Below are positions 46,031 to 57,046 of a stretch of DNA of 64,000 nt, piece by piece. The first letter of the stretch is position 1. The number at the start of each line of letters is the position of its first letter. The notes under the pieces were generated by a model. The model saw nothing but the letters and a program-made list of their open reading frames with translations, made no database searches and had not been told where the DNA came from. Position numbers and translations under genes: made by a program. Source of the DNA: Bidens hawaiensis (Eukaryota; Streptophyta; Magnoliopsida; Asterales; Asteraceae). The stretch spans positions 620,001 to 684,000 of the forward strand of contig JAIQDT010000669.1 in NCBI GenBank assembly GCA_021521415.1. Reading direction: 5' to 3'.

Positions 46031-47324
46031 AATATATGCGTAAAACTCCATCGCATTCAAAATATGTTATTTAAGTATTACTCTAGTTATAACTATATGA
46101 TTACTCTAGCTAAGCAAATAACTTCACTATTTATATGTATGTGACTGGTTGCGTTTTTGTACCGTGATTATTTCATAACTAAAGTAATTAAGTTAATATA
46201 ACTACATCTATGACACAACTTCACTTTCTGTTCTTTGATTCGTACACTTCGTATGAGTACATGTGTGTGTGGTCCGCTAAAAAGGCCATAAAGCAATCAA
46301 AGCGCGCCATGCGTTTTGGGATTGAAAGGGTAAATGAAAAGGATTATAAAAGTTGTGTGTAAACACGTCCGGAAAACATCATGTATAAATTAGCACCGTG
46401 TAATATACTAAGTTTAAATTGGCACCCGAGTGCAAAACACATGTCTTAATTGACATCATGTGTAAATTGCATCCATGTGCAAAACATCATTTGTTCAAAC
46501 AAACATGGCAAAAAAAAACTTCAAATAAAATGTACTCACGTCTTTATAGTGAAAAAATAATTGTATTTTCAGTTAAATAATCACACATTTTAGTGAAACA
46601 ATTAGCAAGAGCCTTCATATCTACATAACACTGACGTGATGAAATTTTTTACCTTTTAATTAAACCACTGCATATATATAAAACACATAAGTTTGTTTAT
46701 TTGGCAGTTTAAGTCCTCTAAATTTAATAATTTGGTTAACTCCTTGACAAAGTAAAATTAAATTTTAGAGTAAATCTTTAATTACATTATTATTAGAAAT
46801 ATTAGTTAAATTTAGATCTTATATTGTTTTAACTAGTTTTGATACAATAAGGCATTCGAAGAATATTTTTATCTACGCTTCGATATGAATTTTATATAAG
46901 TCTTTATCGTTTTTTTACACACATGGGTTATATATAGTGAACACATATGCCATAACGAACTAAACTCGTATCAACCGATTTTCACACCGATTCCCACCAT
47001 ACTGTGCATGAGTCAGTCAACTAGTTTTTTATTTAATAGGGCGATGATGTGTTGCACGGCTGAATGTGCAAGTTATAAAGTGCAAGCATGCATGAGACTT
47101 TCATGAAAAGTTATTAAATCAGCATATATTTGGTCCAGATGAGACCAGATCGTGCCAAAGGTCAAACATCTTTAAAAATTATAAATTTATAACTTTAAAT
47201 AGCCCCCTCTCCTTTAGTTTTTCCGTCAACATAAATAGTCAAACTAGTTTTTATAATATCTCTATACAAAAAAAATTATTGTTGTTAATGTATACAGGGG
47301 AAAGTCAGGTGAAAGTTAACGTAT

Positions 47325-47510
47325 AAATAAAATTAATATATTAATTAGGAGAATCAAGTAGAATAATTATATATATAAATAAGATAATTATATAATTATG
47401 TCATAAAGTAATTATTAATTACTATATGATATAATTACATAATTACACTACTTGTATATATAAAAACTCTACTTGATTCTCACGTTTAGCACGTTAGTTT
47501 CATTTTTATT
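47325..47510. repeat. Palindromic AT-rich MITE, second family member
   Basis: AGGAGAATCAAGTAGAATAATTA on the left is mirrored by CTCTACTTGATTCTCACGT on the right around an ATAATTAC-rich core. It shares AGAATCAAGTAG arms with 25730-25912. Confidence 0.6.
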
Positions 47511-47806
47511 TGATCCAAACCCCATATATATAATATTAAATCTTATTTTCTGTTTTATAATTCATATAATCAGTTATGACTTCTTAAGTTTTGCAAGTCT
47601 TACTTTTAGAAAATATTTAGTGAGTTACTCGAACTCAATTTGGGATGAACATTACATAAAAGGTATGCGTTAGAACAATACATAAAAAAGTATGTGCTAT
47701 AATATAATACATAATCATTTTTCCCCGTATGGCCGTTTATGTATTGAAACACTTACATTGAAGCTTTTAAACTTATATTTTCTCTATATTCTATAATATA
47801 GAGTAT

Positions 47807-48739
47807 TGTTGGGTTTTAACAAGATTATCAAAGTGATAAAATCCCTATTTTACCAAAAACGCAGCGGATATAAAAGTTTTAAATCTTGTTAATATGATAT
47901 GTATAAAACCAATTTTAAACATGCAAAACCCAAACCCGGATCCAAATACGAATTACACGCTATCAAATACATGCATGTCACTATAAGTCCATGCATGTTA
48001 CTACTACCTTTCAATATGACAAAACCGGGTGAAAGAGATGATGATTGAAAGGTAAGAACTTGAATATGGAAGCTCCTCAAGCTAGCATACCCCAAGCTTC
48101 AACAACACACCACTTCTAGCTAGGATTTGCACTTGAAATTTTCTTCTTCTTTTCTTATGTTGGATGAAAATACCCAAGAGAGGAAGAGAGAAAAGTTTAC
48201 TTGGAAATTATGTGTGTTATGAAAGAATGAAAGAGAAATACTTGGTTTTATTTAAAGGCATCTTTCTCTCCACCAATAATAACCATTGCATGTCTCCACT
48301 CAAACATATAATAATATTACATTTGAAAGAGTTGTTATCTTTTTCTTTTATAAAACTTTAAACATATATATATATATATCCATACATATATACTTTTATA
48401 AGTTTATAACTTATAACTTATAAAACCTATTATATGTTAAGAGACATGCTTGGTTATTATTATTCACATATTGTTATTTAACCAACTTAAATAACACTAT
48501 GTAATGTTCTTTCATAAAACATAAATCATCCATATGATTTGTTTATTACATAAGTACATTTTATTTAGAAACCCATTTCCAAATAACTCAAGTGTTAATA
48601 TTCATTTGTTATGATCACATCATATATGAACGAATATTATCGGTGTTTGTCTAGCTTGTTATTGGGTATGACCCGACTTGGATCATAACGTACTAGCCAC
48701 ATCAATTTAATATGTCTCTTGGGCAGACCGAGTCCAACA
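47807..48739 (-). repeat. Copia LTR, left (3' LTR of the element), 933 bp
   Basis: Starts TGTTGGGTTTTAACAAG and ends ACCGAGTCCAACA. This copy is uninterrupted and defines the full LTR length. The 65-68 codon frames inside it, and the identical one in the right LTR, are LTR translations. Confidence 0.95.
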
Positions 48740-48753
48740 ATCTCCCACTTGCA
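48740..48753 (-). other. Polypurine tract of the copia element
   Basis: On the element strand the sequence GCAAGTGGGAGAT abuts the 3' LTR. This purine-rich primer position is where plus-strand DNA synthesis starts in LTR elements. Confidence 0.75.
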
Positions 48754-49515
48754 CAAGATACATAGAAGATTGATGCAAGTAGCAAATACCGCCTAACTAC
48801 GGTTTACTACCCCTAATACGTATGACGAAGTGCCATTCAATAACATCATCCCTTTCAAGTCCCATACTTGAAAATGATTTAGGTGAAACTATCATTTATC
48901 CTTTTTCCACAAATGTAATGTTAAATCCAGAGACACAGAGTGATCATTCTCTGTTGATTTAACTTGTCAGGTCTTAGACATTTAACTCTCAACGAATAAG
49001 AGGGACAAATCCCATATTGACTACATACGTCTCTCACTATCACCTTGTACTATACTTGAGCTTAGCCTTATGTACTGACATATTTCAGAGCAGCGAAGAA
49101 CTAAGTCAAAGCATAATAGTCGATGAATATCAAGACCCAATATGTATCTCAGGTCGGAGGATACTATGAAGTTCGCCTTTACTCAAATTTACTTATGATC
49201 ACAAATCCCAAGGATTCCATGCAGTAAAATTGAGAGCGGGTCAGTCCAATATTTATCCCATAAATATCTATGAACCTTGGCAGCAACCCTTTGCTATATT
49301 CATACCTCATGAATATCTACCAATCCAAGTTCATAATAGTCTTACTTTCACATTTGTTCCCACAAATATGAACGACTACGGACGTTTAGAATAATTCAAA
49401 TTATTCACGGATTTAAACATACTAAAATGGAACATAACTCAAGAACATGACCATAACCAAAACCATATGATTGAGTTAAAATAAAATTGTTCCAATATCC
49501 AAATATAAATTTTGA

Positions 49516-51285
49516 TCAAATCCAATCACTAGAATATCGAAGTCCTAAGGCGCAAGTATGACTCTCATGCTTCGGCCTTTCAAGGAGTTTCGTGACTGGG
49601 TCCGCAATGTTTTGATCAGTGTGAACTTTGCGAATACATATCTTTCCCTTTTCAACTTCATCCCTTATGTAGTTGAATCTCCGCTCAATGTGCCTAGTCT
49701 TGTGATGTGCGCGGGGTTCCTTGATTTGAGTAATCGCACCCTCGTTGTCACAAAAGATCTCTAGAGGGTCCTGAATGGTACGAACCACTCCTAGATCGGC
49801 AATGAACTTTCTAATCCATGCAGCTTCTTGAGCTGCCAGGGAGGCGGCGATGTATTCAGATTCAGTGGTGGATAAAGCTACCACGTCTTGCTTTGCACTC
49901 TTCCATGAGACAGCACCACCATTGAGAACGAAAACATATCCCGATTGTGATCGAGAATCATCTCGATCAGTTTGGAAACTCGCATCAGTGTAACCCTTTA
50001 CAACGAGTTCCTCCTCACCAGAGCCATATATTAGAAACATATCCTTAGTCCTTCTAAGGTATTTCAATATGCTCTTAACAGCCATCCAATGGCTAGTTCC
50101 CGGATTTTGTTGGTATCGACTTGTCATGCTCAAGGCGCATGACACATCCGGTCTAGTGCAAATCATGACATACATGATGGATCCTATAGCAGATGCATAT
50201 GGGATACCACTCATTTTGTCTTGCTCATCCTTTGAGCTTGGACATTGAGAAGCACTCAACATCGTTCCTCTTTGAATAGGTACCAAACCTTTCTTAGAGT
50301 TTTCCATCTTGAACCTTTTCAAGATCTTGTCAATGTATGCACTGTGATTCAAACCTATCAACCGCCTTGATCTATCCCTATAGATTCTTATTCCCAGAAT
50401 ATAGGCGGCTTCACCAAGATCCTTTATGGAAAAACAGCTTCCAAGCCAGGCTTTCACACCTTCCAAGGTTGGAATGTCATTTCCAAACAGTAATATGTCA
50501 TCGACATATAATACCAGAAAGGTTATGATGCTCCCACTAGCTTTCTTATACACACAAGCTTCATCAGCGTTTTTGATGAATCCAAATTTCTTAACTTCAT
50601 CATCAAAACGGTGATTCCAACTTTTGGATGCTTGTTTCAATCCATAGATTGATTTCTTCAACTTGCATACTTTGTTAGGATGTTGTGGATCGACAAAACC
50701 TTCAGGCTGAACCATATAAACATCTTCATTAAGATGCCCATTTAGAAAAGCAGTTTTGACATCCATTTGCCATATCTCATAGTCATAATATGCGGTTATG
50801 GCAAACAATATCCTTATAGACTTTAGCATCGCCACGGGCGAGAAAGTTTCATCATAATCAACCCCTTGAGTTTGAGTGAAACCCTTTGCTACAAGTCTAG
50901 CTTTATAAGTATCCAAGTTTCCATGCATATCAGTTTTCTTCTTGAAAACCCACTTACTTCCAACCAGCTTGGAATTTAGAGGTGGAGCAACCAAGTCCCA
51001 TACTTGATTGTCATGCATGGATTGCATCTCAACATTCATGGCTTCTAGCCATTTGTCACAATCAGATTGCGACATTGCATCTCGGTATGTGGTGGGTTCA
51101 TCCGAATCAACCACGTAGCATCCATCCATGAAAAATCCATATCTCTCAGGTGGGGTGCTAACTCTACCAGATTTGCGAATGTTTTGTGTGTTTTGATCAA
51201 CCATTTGATCATCCTCAACAACCTCTTGTTGATTGCTAGTGTCAACTAAACGTGTATCGGCTTGTAGTTCTCGATCCTCTTCGAG
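49516..51285 (-). pseudogene. Copia reverse transcriptase and RNase H region
   Basis: A 562-codon open stretch from 51204 to 49516, preceded in the same frame by codons after the TAA at 51288-51286. It holds the copia reverse transcriptase core (KARLVAKGFTQ, QMDVKTAFLNG, SIYGLKQASKSW and the catalytic YVDDILLF) and RNase H (YTDASFQTDRDD, SGYVFVLNGGAVSW, ALSTTESEYIA, KHRHIE-like KTRHIERRF). It ends naturally at a stop after YSSDWI. It is the 3' part of one polyprotein frame that the TAA separates from the integrase part. Confidence 0.92.
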
Positions 51286-52500
51286 TTATACAGTTCTATC
51301 AGTTCCTTCCATAAGGAACCTTCTTTCCAAGAACTTAGCCTTTCGAGCTATAAACACTTTATGCTCGCTTGGATTGTAGAAATAATATCCCGTCGAATCC
51401 GTGGGATATCCTACAAATATACACTTAGTGGATCGACATTCAAGTTTGTCAGGGGTGTAGATCTTAACATAAGCCTCACAACCCCATACCTTTAAATATG
51501 AAAATTTTGGAGCCTTTCCATGCCATATTTCAAAAGGTGTCCTATCCACTTTCTTGGTTGGTGCCATATTTAAAATACGGGCAGCAGAGATCACAGCGAA
51601 ACCCCAAAATGATAGAGGTAATGAGCTTCTAGCCATCATGGATCGAACCATGTCCAATAAAGTTCGATTCCTCCTTTCGGACACACCATTATGTTGTGGT
51701 GTTCCAGGTGGAGTAAGTTGTGAGACAATCCCACAACTCCTAAGATGTTCTAGAAACGCATCATTGAGGTATTCACCTCCTCTATCGGAACGTAGTACTT
51801 TGATTGTTTTGTTGAGTTGATTTTGTACTTCATTTTGGAAGACTTTGAACATTTCAAAGGCCTCATTTTTGTGTCTTAACAAGAACACATACCCATAGCG
51901 ACTATAATCGTCGGTAAAGGTAATGAAGTATCTTTCACCATTTCTTGTCATTGTCCTAAAAGGTCCACATACATCCGAATGTATGATACCTGATAAGTCT
52001 TTCGCCCTTTCATTTGTTCCATTAAAGGGTTCTTTGGTCATCTTTCCCAATAAACAAGATTCACATTCATCAAATGAATCAACATTTGATTTCAAAAGAC
52101 CATTCTTTCGAAGTGTATGAATACGATTCTTGTTTATGTGACCAAGACGACAATGCCAAAGAAAAGTATTACTCAAATCCATTTTGAGTCTTTTGGTGTT
52201 AGCTTGGTACAACGAGTTATTAATGTATGAGTCATCATGAATTAATTCATAAATGCCATAAAACGACATCGCTTTAAAATAAAAGACATTATCCATGAAA
52301 ACATAAATACCATTATCAACAAACTTAAAGTCATAACCAGATTGTCTTAATACAGAAACAGGGATAATATTCCTAGTCAAACTAGGGGAATATAAAATGT
52401 TTTTCAAAACAATTTCCAAACCATTTGGAAGCTTTAAAACATAATCTCCTCGGGTTTGGACGTCAACCTTTGCTTCATTGCCCATGAAGAGACTTATATC
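51286..52500 (-). pseudogene. Copia integrase region
   Basis: Same frame as the flanking segments, bounded by TGA at 52503-52501 and TAA at 51288-51286. It shows the GAG-pre-integrase H-x-H/C-x2-C zinc region (WHCRLGHINKNR ... CESCLLGK) and the catalytic core (HSDVCGPF, FTDDYSRYGYVF, LRSDRGGEYLN, GVSERRNRTLLD). The GKAPKFSYLKVWGCEAYV block is typical of plant copia. It would insert the element cDNA; here it is cut off by stops on both sides. Confidence 0.92.
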
Positions 52501-53523
52501 TCATTTCTTCACCTCATTTCTTCTTTTGAACCCCTGCAATGAATTGCATATGTGAGTTCCACATCCGGTATCCAATACCCATGTGTTAGAAGAAATAATA
52601 TTAAGATCAATGTGAATCATGAAAGTTGTACCTGAGGTTTTCCCCGCATCCCTCTTAGCTTTCAACTCCTTGAGATAGGTCGGACAGTTTCTCATCCAAT
52701 GACCTATCTCACGACAACCAAAGCACGGATCCTCAGCGCTAACCTTTAGCTTCTTTGGCTTTGGCTCCGCATTTGCCTTTCCCTTGAACCCCTTCTTGAC
52801 TTGCCCCTTACCAACGGCAACCTTTGCTTTTGGTTCCGGGTGATGCATTTTCTTTGAGCCACCCTCATTGATCGCAAGAACGGGTAAAACCTTTTTACCC
52901 ATGCCGGCCTCGGCTGTCTTAAGCATTGCGTGAAACTCACCAATGCTTTTGTCCCATCCATTCATGTTGTAGTTCATGACGAATGTCTCAAACCTTTTAG
53001 TTAAGCCATTTATGATTAAATCCGTGGCTAACTCTTTTGAGACGGGACAGTTAAGCCGTTCAAGCCGATCAATGTGGCTCTTCATCTTAAGTACATAAGA
53101 TGAAACAGATTGGGTTTCTTCCATATGACATGTATGAAGCACTCGAACCATTTCGAATCGCTCAACCCGAGCTTGAGTAGGGAACATTTCCTTAAGTTGG
53201 GTTATCATGTCATACGCCCCATGATTCTCGAAATCCTTTTGGATCTCGGGAATCATTGTTCCTAACATGAGGCAAGAAACTTGCACCGAATCCTCGGTGT
53301 ATTTTAACCAATCCGCATAGGCATCCAAGTTATTGACATCGGGTTCATCGGGAATAGGATCGTCTAAAATATAAGACTTCTTTTCTTGCTTGAGAACAAT
53401 TCTCAAGTTTCGATACCAATCCATGAAGTTGTTAAAGTTTAGACGATCCTTATCCAGAATGGATCTTAGTGATAGATTATGCACGTGTGGGATAATTGCG
53501 TTCGGTGCGTTGTTTGCGGCCAT
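52501..53523 (-). pseudogene. Copia gag and protease region
   Basis: 340 codons starting with ATG at 53523. Gag capsid region is followed by a CCHC zinc knuckle (CFGCREIGHWMRNC) and the start of an aspartic protease (WVLDTGCGTHIC, with D-T-G catalytic motif). It ends at TGA 52503-52501; the reading frame then continues open into the integrase segment. That makes this a single nonsense change rather than a frame break. Confidence 0.92.
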
Positions 53524-54983
53524 CTAAAAGAATTTTAACAAAGTTCAAATTAGTATTTTCGATATTAATAAAATTTTAATCTTTAATACCCTTTAAATGT
53601 CTCCAAGACAATTATTGATTAAAATCTAGAACCCAACGTTTCATTCAAATAGTAGTTAGGTGACCTTTATCCTACTATTCGAATTAACAAGGTAGTCAAC
53701 GTTTGACAATTGCAACCCTTTGCAACTTCTAGTTTTATGGGATCGGTTAAACATCATATGTTTAGTTGGTATGTTAAATCCCATCAACACCTTTGAACGC
53801 CATGTTAAGGTGATCCTATAGTCATGGTTTCAAATCAAGTCGTCCTACTTATACACACGTGTGAGTTTACTCATACAAGTGGTTAGGTGATCCTAATGCC
53901 AAAAGTACTTGCAAAATCACCTTAAGATCACAAGTTTTCTTAAAAGTGCTTAGGTGATCCTAACTCACTTTCAAGTCTACAAGTGACTTAAGTGTCGTAT
54001 AAAAGGATGGTGTTTAACTTGTTTTAAAAAGGGATTTTAGTTTTTTAAATTCTAGATTGGAAAACTATTTATTGTACCTTTCATTTGCATGCATTCAAAT
54101 GTATGGTACTTAGTTGAAAAACCCATTTTCAAAGTTCCAATTAATAAAACCCATTTTTATTATGAAATCATTAGTTATTAATAAAACCAATTTTTATTAC
54201 CTAACGATTTCTAAGGAACCAATTTTATGCTAGTTGATTTTAAGTTGTTAAGCAAACCATATTGCAAATAATAAGTAAATCAACCATGCAAGCATAAAAT
54301 ATACACAACCACAAGTTCATAACCATAGCCTCCTAATATTGACCACACTTGTTGACCGAAGACAAGTGTGTCAAAAAATCTCTCCTAAGGAACCCAAAAG
54401 AACATGCACTTGTGTCGGTGAACTCCCACTTGATTCCGCATCCATATGCTCCAAGTGTTTACTCCCGGTGTTGTGGTCTTCATCATTTTATTTGGGCTTC
54501 CATCCATGCATCTTCTTTTACAAAATATATCCTAATACATTTTTCTAGTAAAAGAAATACATCTAATCTACTTATTATTACAAGCCATATGAATGAATAA
54601 ATAGATTACAAACCCAAATAAATATTACAACCAAATCGAATGAACAAACAACCAACACAATCATTCAACCAAACACAAGGCCATGGCTAGGTTATGAACA
54701 TCTATTACACATCCAAATATGCAATAATACAAGACCAAAATGGTTCCTCTTTTTGCCTCAAAACTTTCGGCCAAAGCTTAAGCAAACCGAAAGTTTCGGG
54801 TTTTGTCCAAAGAAACTAAACAATCATCCAAATGACTTGGTTTTTCAAGATTACCACATGCATGTAAAGTATAACCTTGAAAAACCATGGGGTAACCAAA
54901 ACCCCAAAAAGTTTCGGCCAAATGGTGAAACCCACCATAAACCCGAAAAATTTTGGGTATAATGAAGCATGCATTCGTATAAG

Positions 54984-54999
54984 CGGCTCTTGATGCCAT
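54984..54999 (-). other. Primer binding site of the copia element
   Basis: Immediately inside the 5' LTR the element strand reads ATGGCATCAAGAGCC, close to the initiator-Met tRNA complement TGGTATCAGAGC used by most plant copia elements. Confidence 0.7.
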
Positions 55000-55495
55000 T
55001 GTTGGGTTTTAACAAGATTATCAAAGTGATAAAATCCCTATTTTACCAAAAACGCAGCGGATATAAAAGTTTTAAATCTTGTTAATATGATATGTATAAA
55101 ACCAATTTTAAACATGCAAAACCCAAACCCGGATCCAAATACGAATTACACACTATCAAATACATGCATGTCACTATAAGTCCATGCATGTTACTACTAC
55201 CTTTCAATATGACAAAACCGGGTGAAAGAGATGATGATTGAAAGGTAAGAACTTGAATATGGAAGCTCCTCAAGCTAGCATACCCCAAGCTTCAACAACA
55301 CACCACTTCTAGCTAGGATTTGCACTTGAAATTTTCTTCTTCTTTTCTTATGTTGGATGAAAATACCCAAGAGAGGAAGAGAGAAAAGTTTACTTGGAAA
55401 TTATGTGTGTTATGAAAGAATGAAAGAGAAATAATTGGTTTTATTTAAAGGCATCTTTCTCTCCACCAATAATAACCATTGCATGTCTCCACTCA
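55000..55495 (-). repeat. Copia LTR, right copy, first segment
   Basis: It aligns without gaps to 47807-48302, with about two differences seen (near 55150 and 55434). It stops at CCACTCA where the inserted sequence begins. Confidence 0.95.
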
Positions 55496-56455
55496 GGCGA
55501 AGTTAGCAGCCAGACGAAGTTAGCAGCCAGGTGAAGTTATGGCCAGGTGAAGTTAAAAAAAAAATAAAAAAAATAAATTGTTTGGAGTTTTCGTCTGTAT
55601 GGCCAGGTGTACACGATTATTGTGATACCGAAGATGTTGTTCCGTCAACGAGTGATCTTGTTATCTCTTGGTCTTACGTGTGAACAAATACGTGTCAACT
55701 CTGGATATGGAGTTGAGTTTGTGAATGGGATATTGATTGAAACTGGATATTGACACATATTTGGGTGTTTGTGGGCAATGAAATTGTTGTTGTTCGAGGT
55801 TGACCAATTGAAGAAAGTCAAATTGAACTGAAGGTTTTTGTCATTACTGGATTGCGGTCAGAGCATATTATTTATGTTATTTTCAAGGCGTTCGAGAATT
55901 GGATCCTGAAACGTGATGCTTATTTATTAGAGTGAAAATTCTGGAACAAGTTGGATTTAATCGGGAACTAAAGTGTTTATGTTCATGATCGTTATCCCTG
56001 GTGATTGAAGATGCTTCGGATTAATTAATGGTCATGTGTTAGATTCTGTCAAGGTGGTTTTGTGATGAAATTGATCACTTGATGTTGAGTAGTTGAAGAT
56101 TAAACCTTATCGTATGCCGACGAGTTGGTGAAGTTGTGGAGGAAGCCCAACTTCACGTGTTGGTGAAGTCAGATGGACTCACGTGATTGGTTGAGATGAT
56201 CTATTGGCACGAGGATGCATGCATTTCAAAGACCTCAATCGTTATAGTCAGAGAAGCTTACACTGAAGGGGAGATCTGATATGGAAGACGCTGGGTGATT
56301 GGTAGATTTGTGAAGCTACGTGACAGTTTCAGACACGGCTGGTTGAAGAGCAAACAGAAGATCATCAGTTAAGAGGGAGTCTGTTGGTGCATGTTTTTGT
56401 AATAGATGATCTTTCGTGTTTGTTAGAATTGAGAGCAACGGTCAAAGGGGAGACT
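55496..56455 (+). mobile_element. Internal 3' remnant of a second retrotransposon
   Basis: Opens with direct repeats of GGCGAAGTTAGCAGCCA-like units (about 17 bp, 55496-55555). It continues through non-coding sequence, then ends in two purine-rich tracts, each followed by TGTTGGTGCAT (GGGAGTC at about 56374 and AGGGGAGAC at about 56447). This looks like the 3' internal flank plus polypurine tract of a plus-strand copia-type element. No protein-coding remnant was found. Confidence 0.5.
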
Positions 56456-57018
56456 GTTGGTGCATTTTGTGACCGTCGCTATGCAATTCAGACCAGCGGA
56501 ACGCCACAGGCGAAGTTAACACAACTTCGCCTTAGGCGAAGTTAGAACAACTTCGCCAACGGCGAAGTTGTAACAACTTCTGCCTTAGGCGAAGTTATCA
56601 CAACTTCGCCATAGGCGAAGTTATGAACAACTTCGCCTACTGGCCCAAGCCCAAGCCCGAGAAGATGTTTTGTCTATATATATGTGTGTCTTGTTTAGGT
56701 TTTGTATCCAGAAAATAAGAGTATTGTGTTATAGTTCATTTGTCTAGAGAGTAAAAGAGAGGAAGTGTCGTGAGGGACGACCCGAGGTAGAGCTCACCTC
56801 GGGTCGGACGTGTTTCTGTTTATGTTACGGTATGTAACGTGTTTGTTTAATGATTATTATATAAGAATCTGCAGATTTGTTTATCCCGTTCTTGTATTTG
56901 TTCGTGTATTTGTTCGTGTACGTGTTTGTGTTCTTTATCTTTACACCAATAAACGAGTCTAGGAGGATTCCGCACTCCTAGACCTCGTGCGGATCTCGTA
57001 TCGATCGGCGACGTCCCC
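56456..57018 (+). repeat. Probable LTR of the second retrotransposon
   Basis: It begins TGTTGGTGCATTTTG right after a polypurine-like tract. It contains the palindromic array, then a TATA box (TCTATATATATGTG near 56674), a leader-like region with GGGACGACCCGAGGTAGAGC, and TTGTTCGTGTATTTGTTCGTG repeats. The 3' boundary is uncertain; it lies before the 12-G run at 57019-57030. Confidence 0.5.
56509..56637. repeat. Array of five palindromic units, 26-bp period
   Basis: Five copies of GGCGAAGTT-N5-AACTTCGCC, separated by 3-base spacers (TTA, AAC, TTA, ATA). Unit 3 has one extra T in its right arm and unit 5 a 6-base loop; otherwise the 9-bp arms are exact while the loops vary. They lie upstream of the TATA box of the putative LTR, in the U3 position. 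Confidence 0.93.
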
Positions 57019-57046
57019 GGGGGGGGGGGGACCTACAATTTTGAAT

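Larger units (their letters stand above)
43452..47801. other. Gene-free region, repeat-rich
   Basis: 43452-43600 is the PP2C upstream region, with TATATATATAC near 43580 as a possible TATA element. 44100-44580 carries three diverged copies of a GACGTGGAGAGGTT(A/C)TTGACC segment (about 44145, 44456 and again 45400). 44585-45345 is Helitron-like, 45880-46030 a short tandem repeat, and 47325-47510 a MITE. No coding region is supported. Confidence 0.5.

Noticed and set aside
47889..48095. 68-codon frame duplicated at 55082-55288
   Set aside because: The exact duplication is explained by the two LTRs of the copia element; not a gene family.
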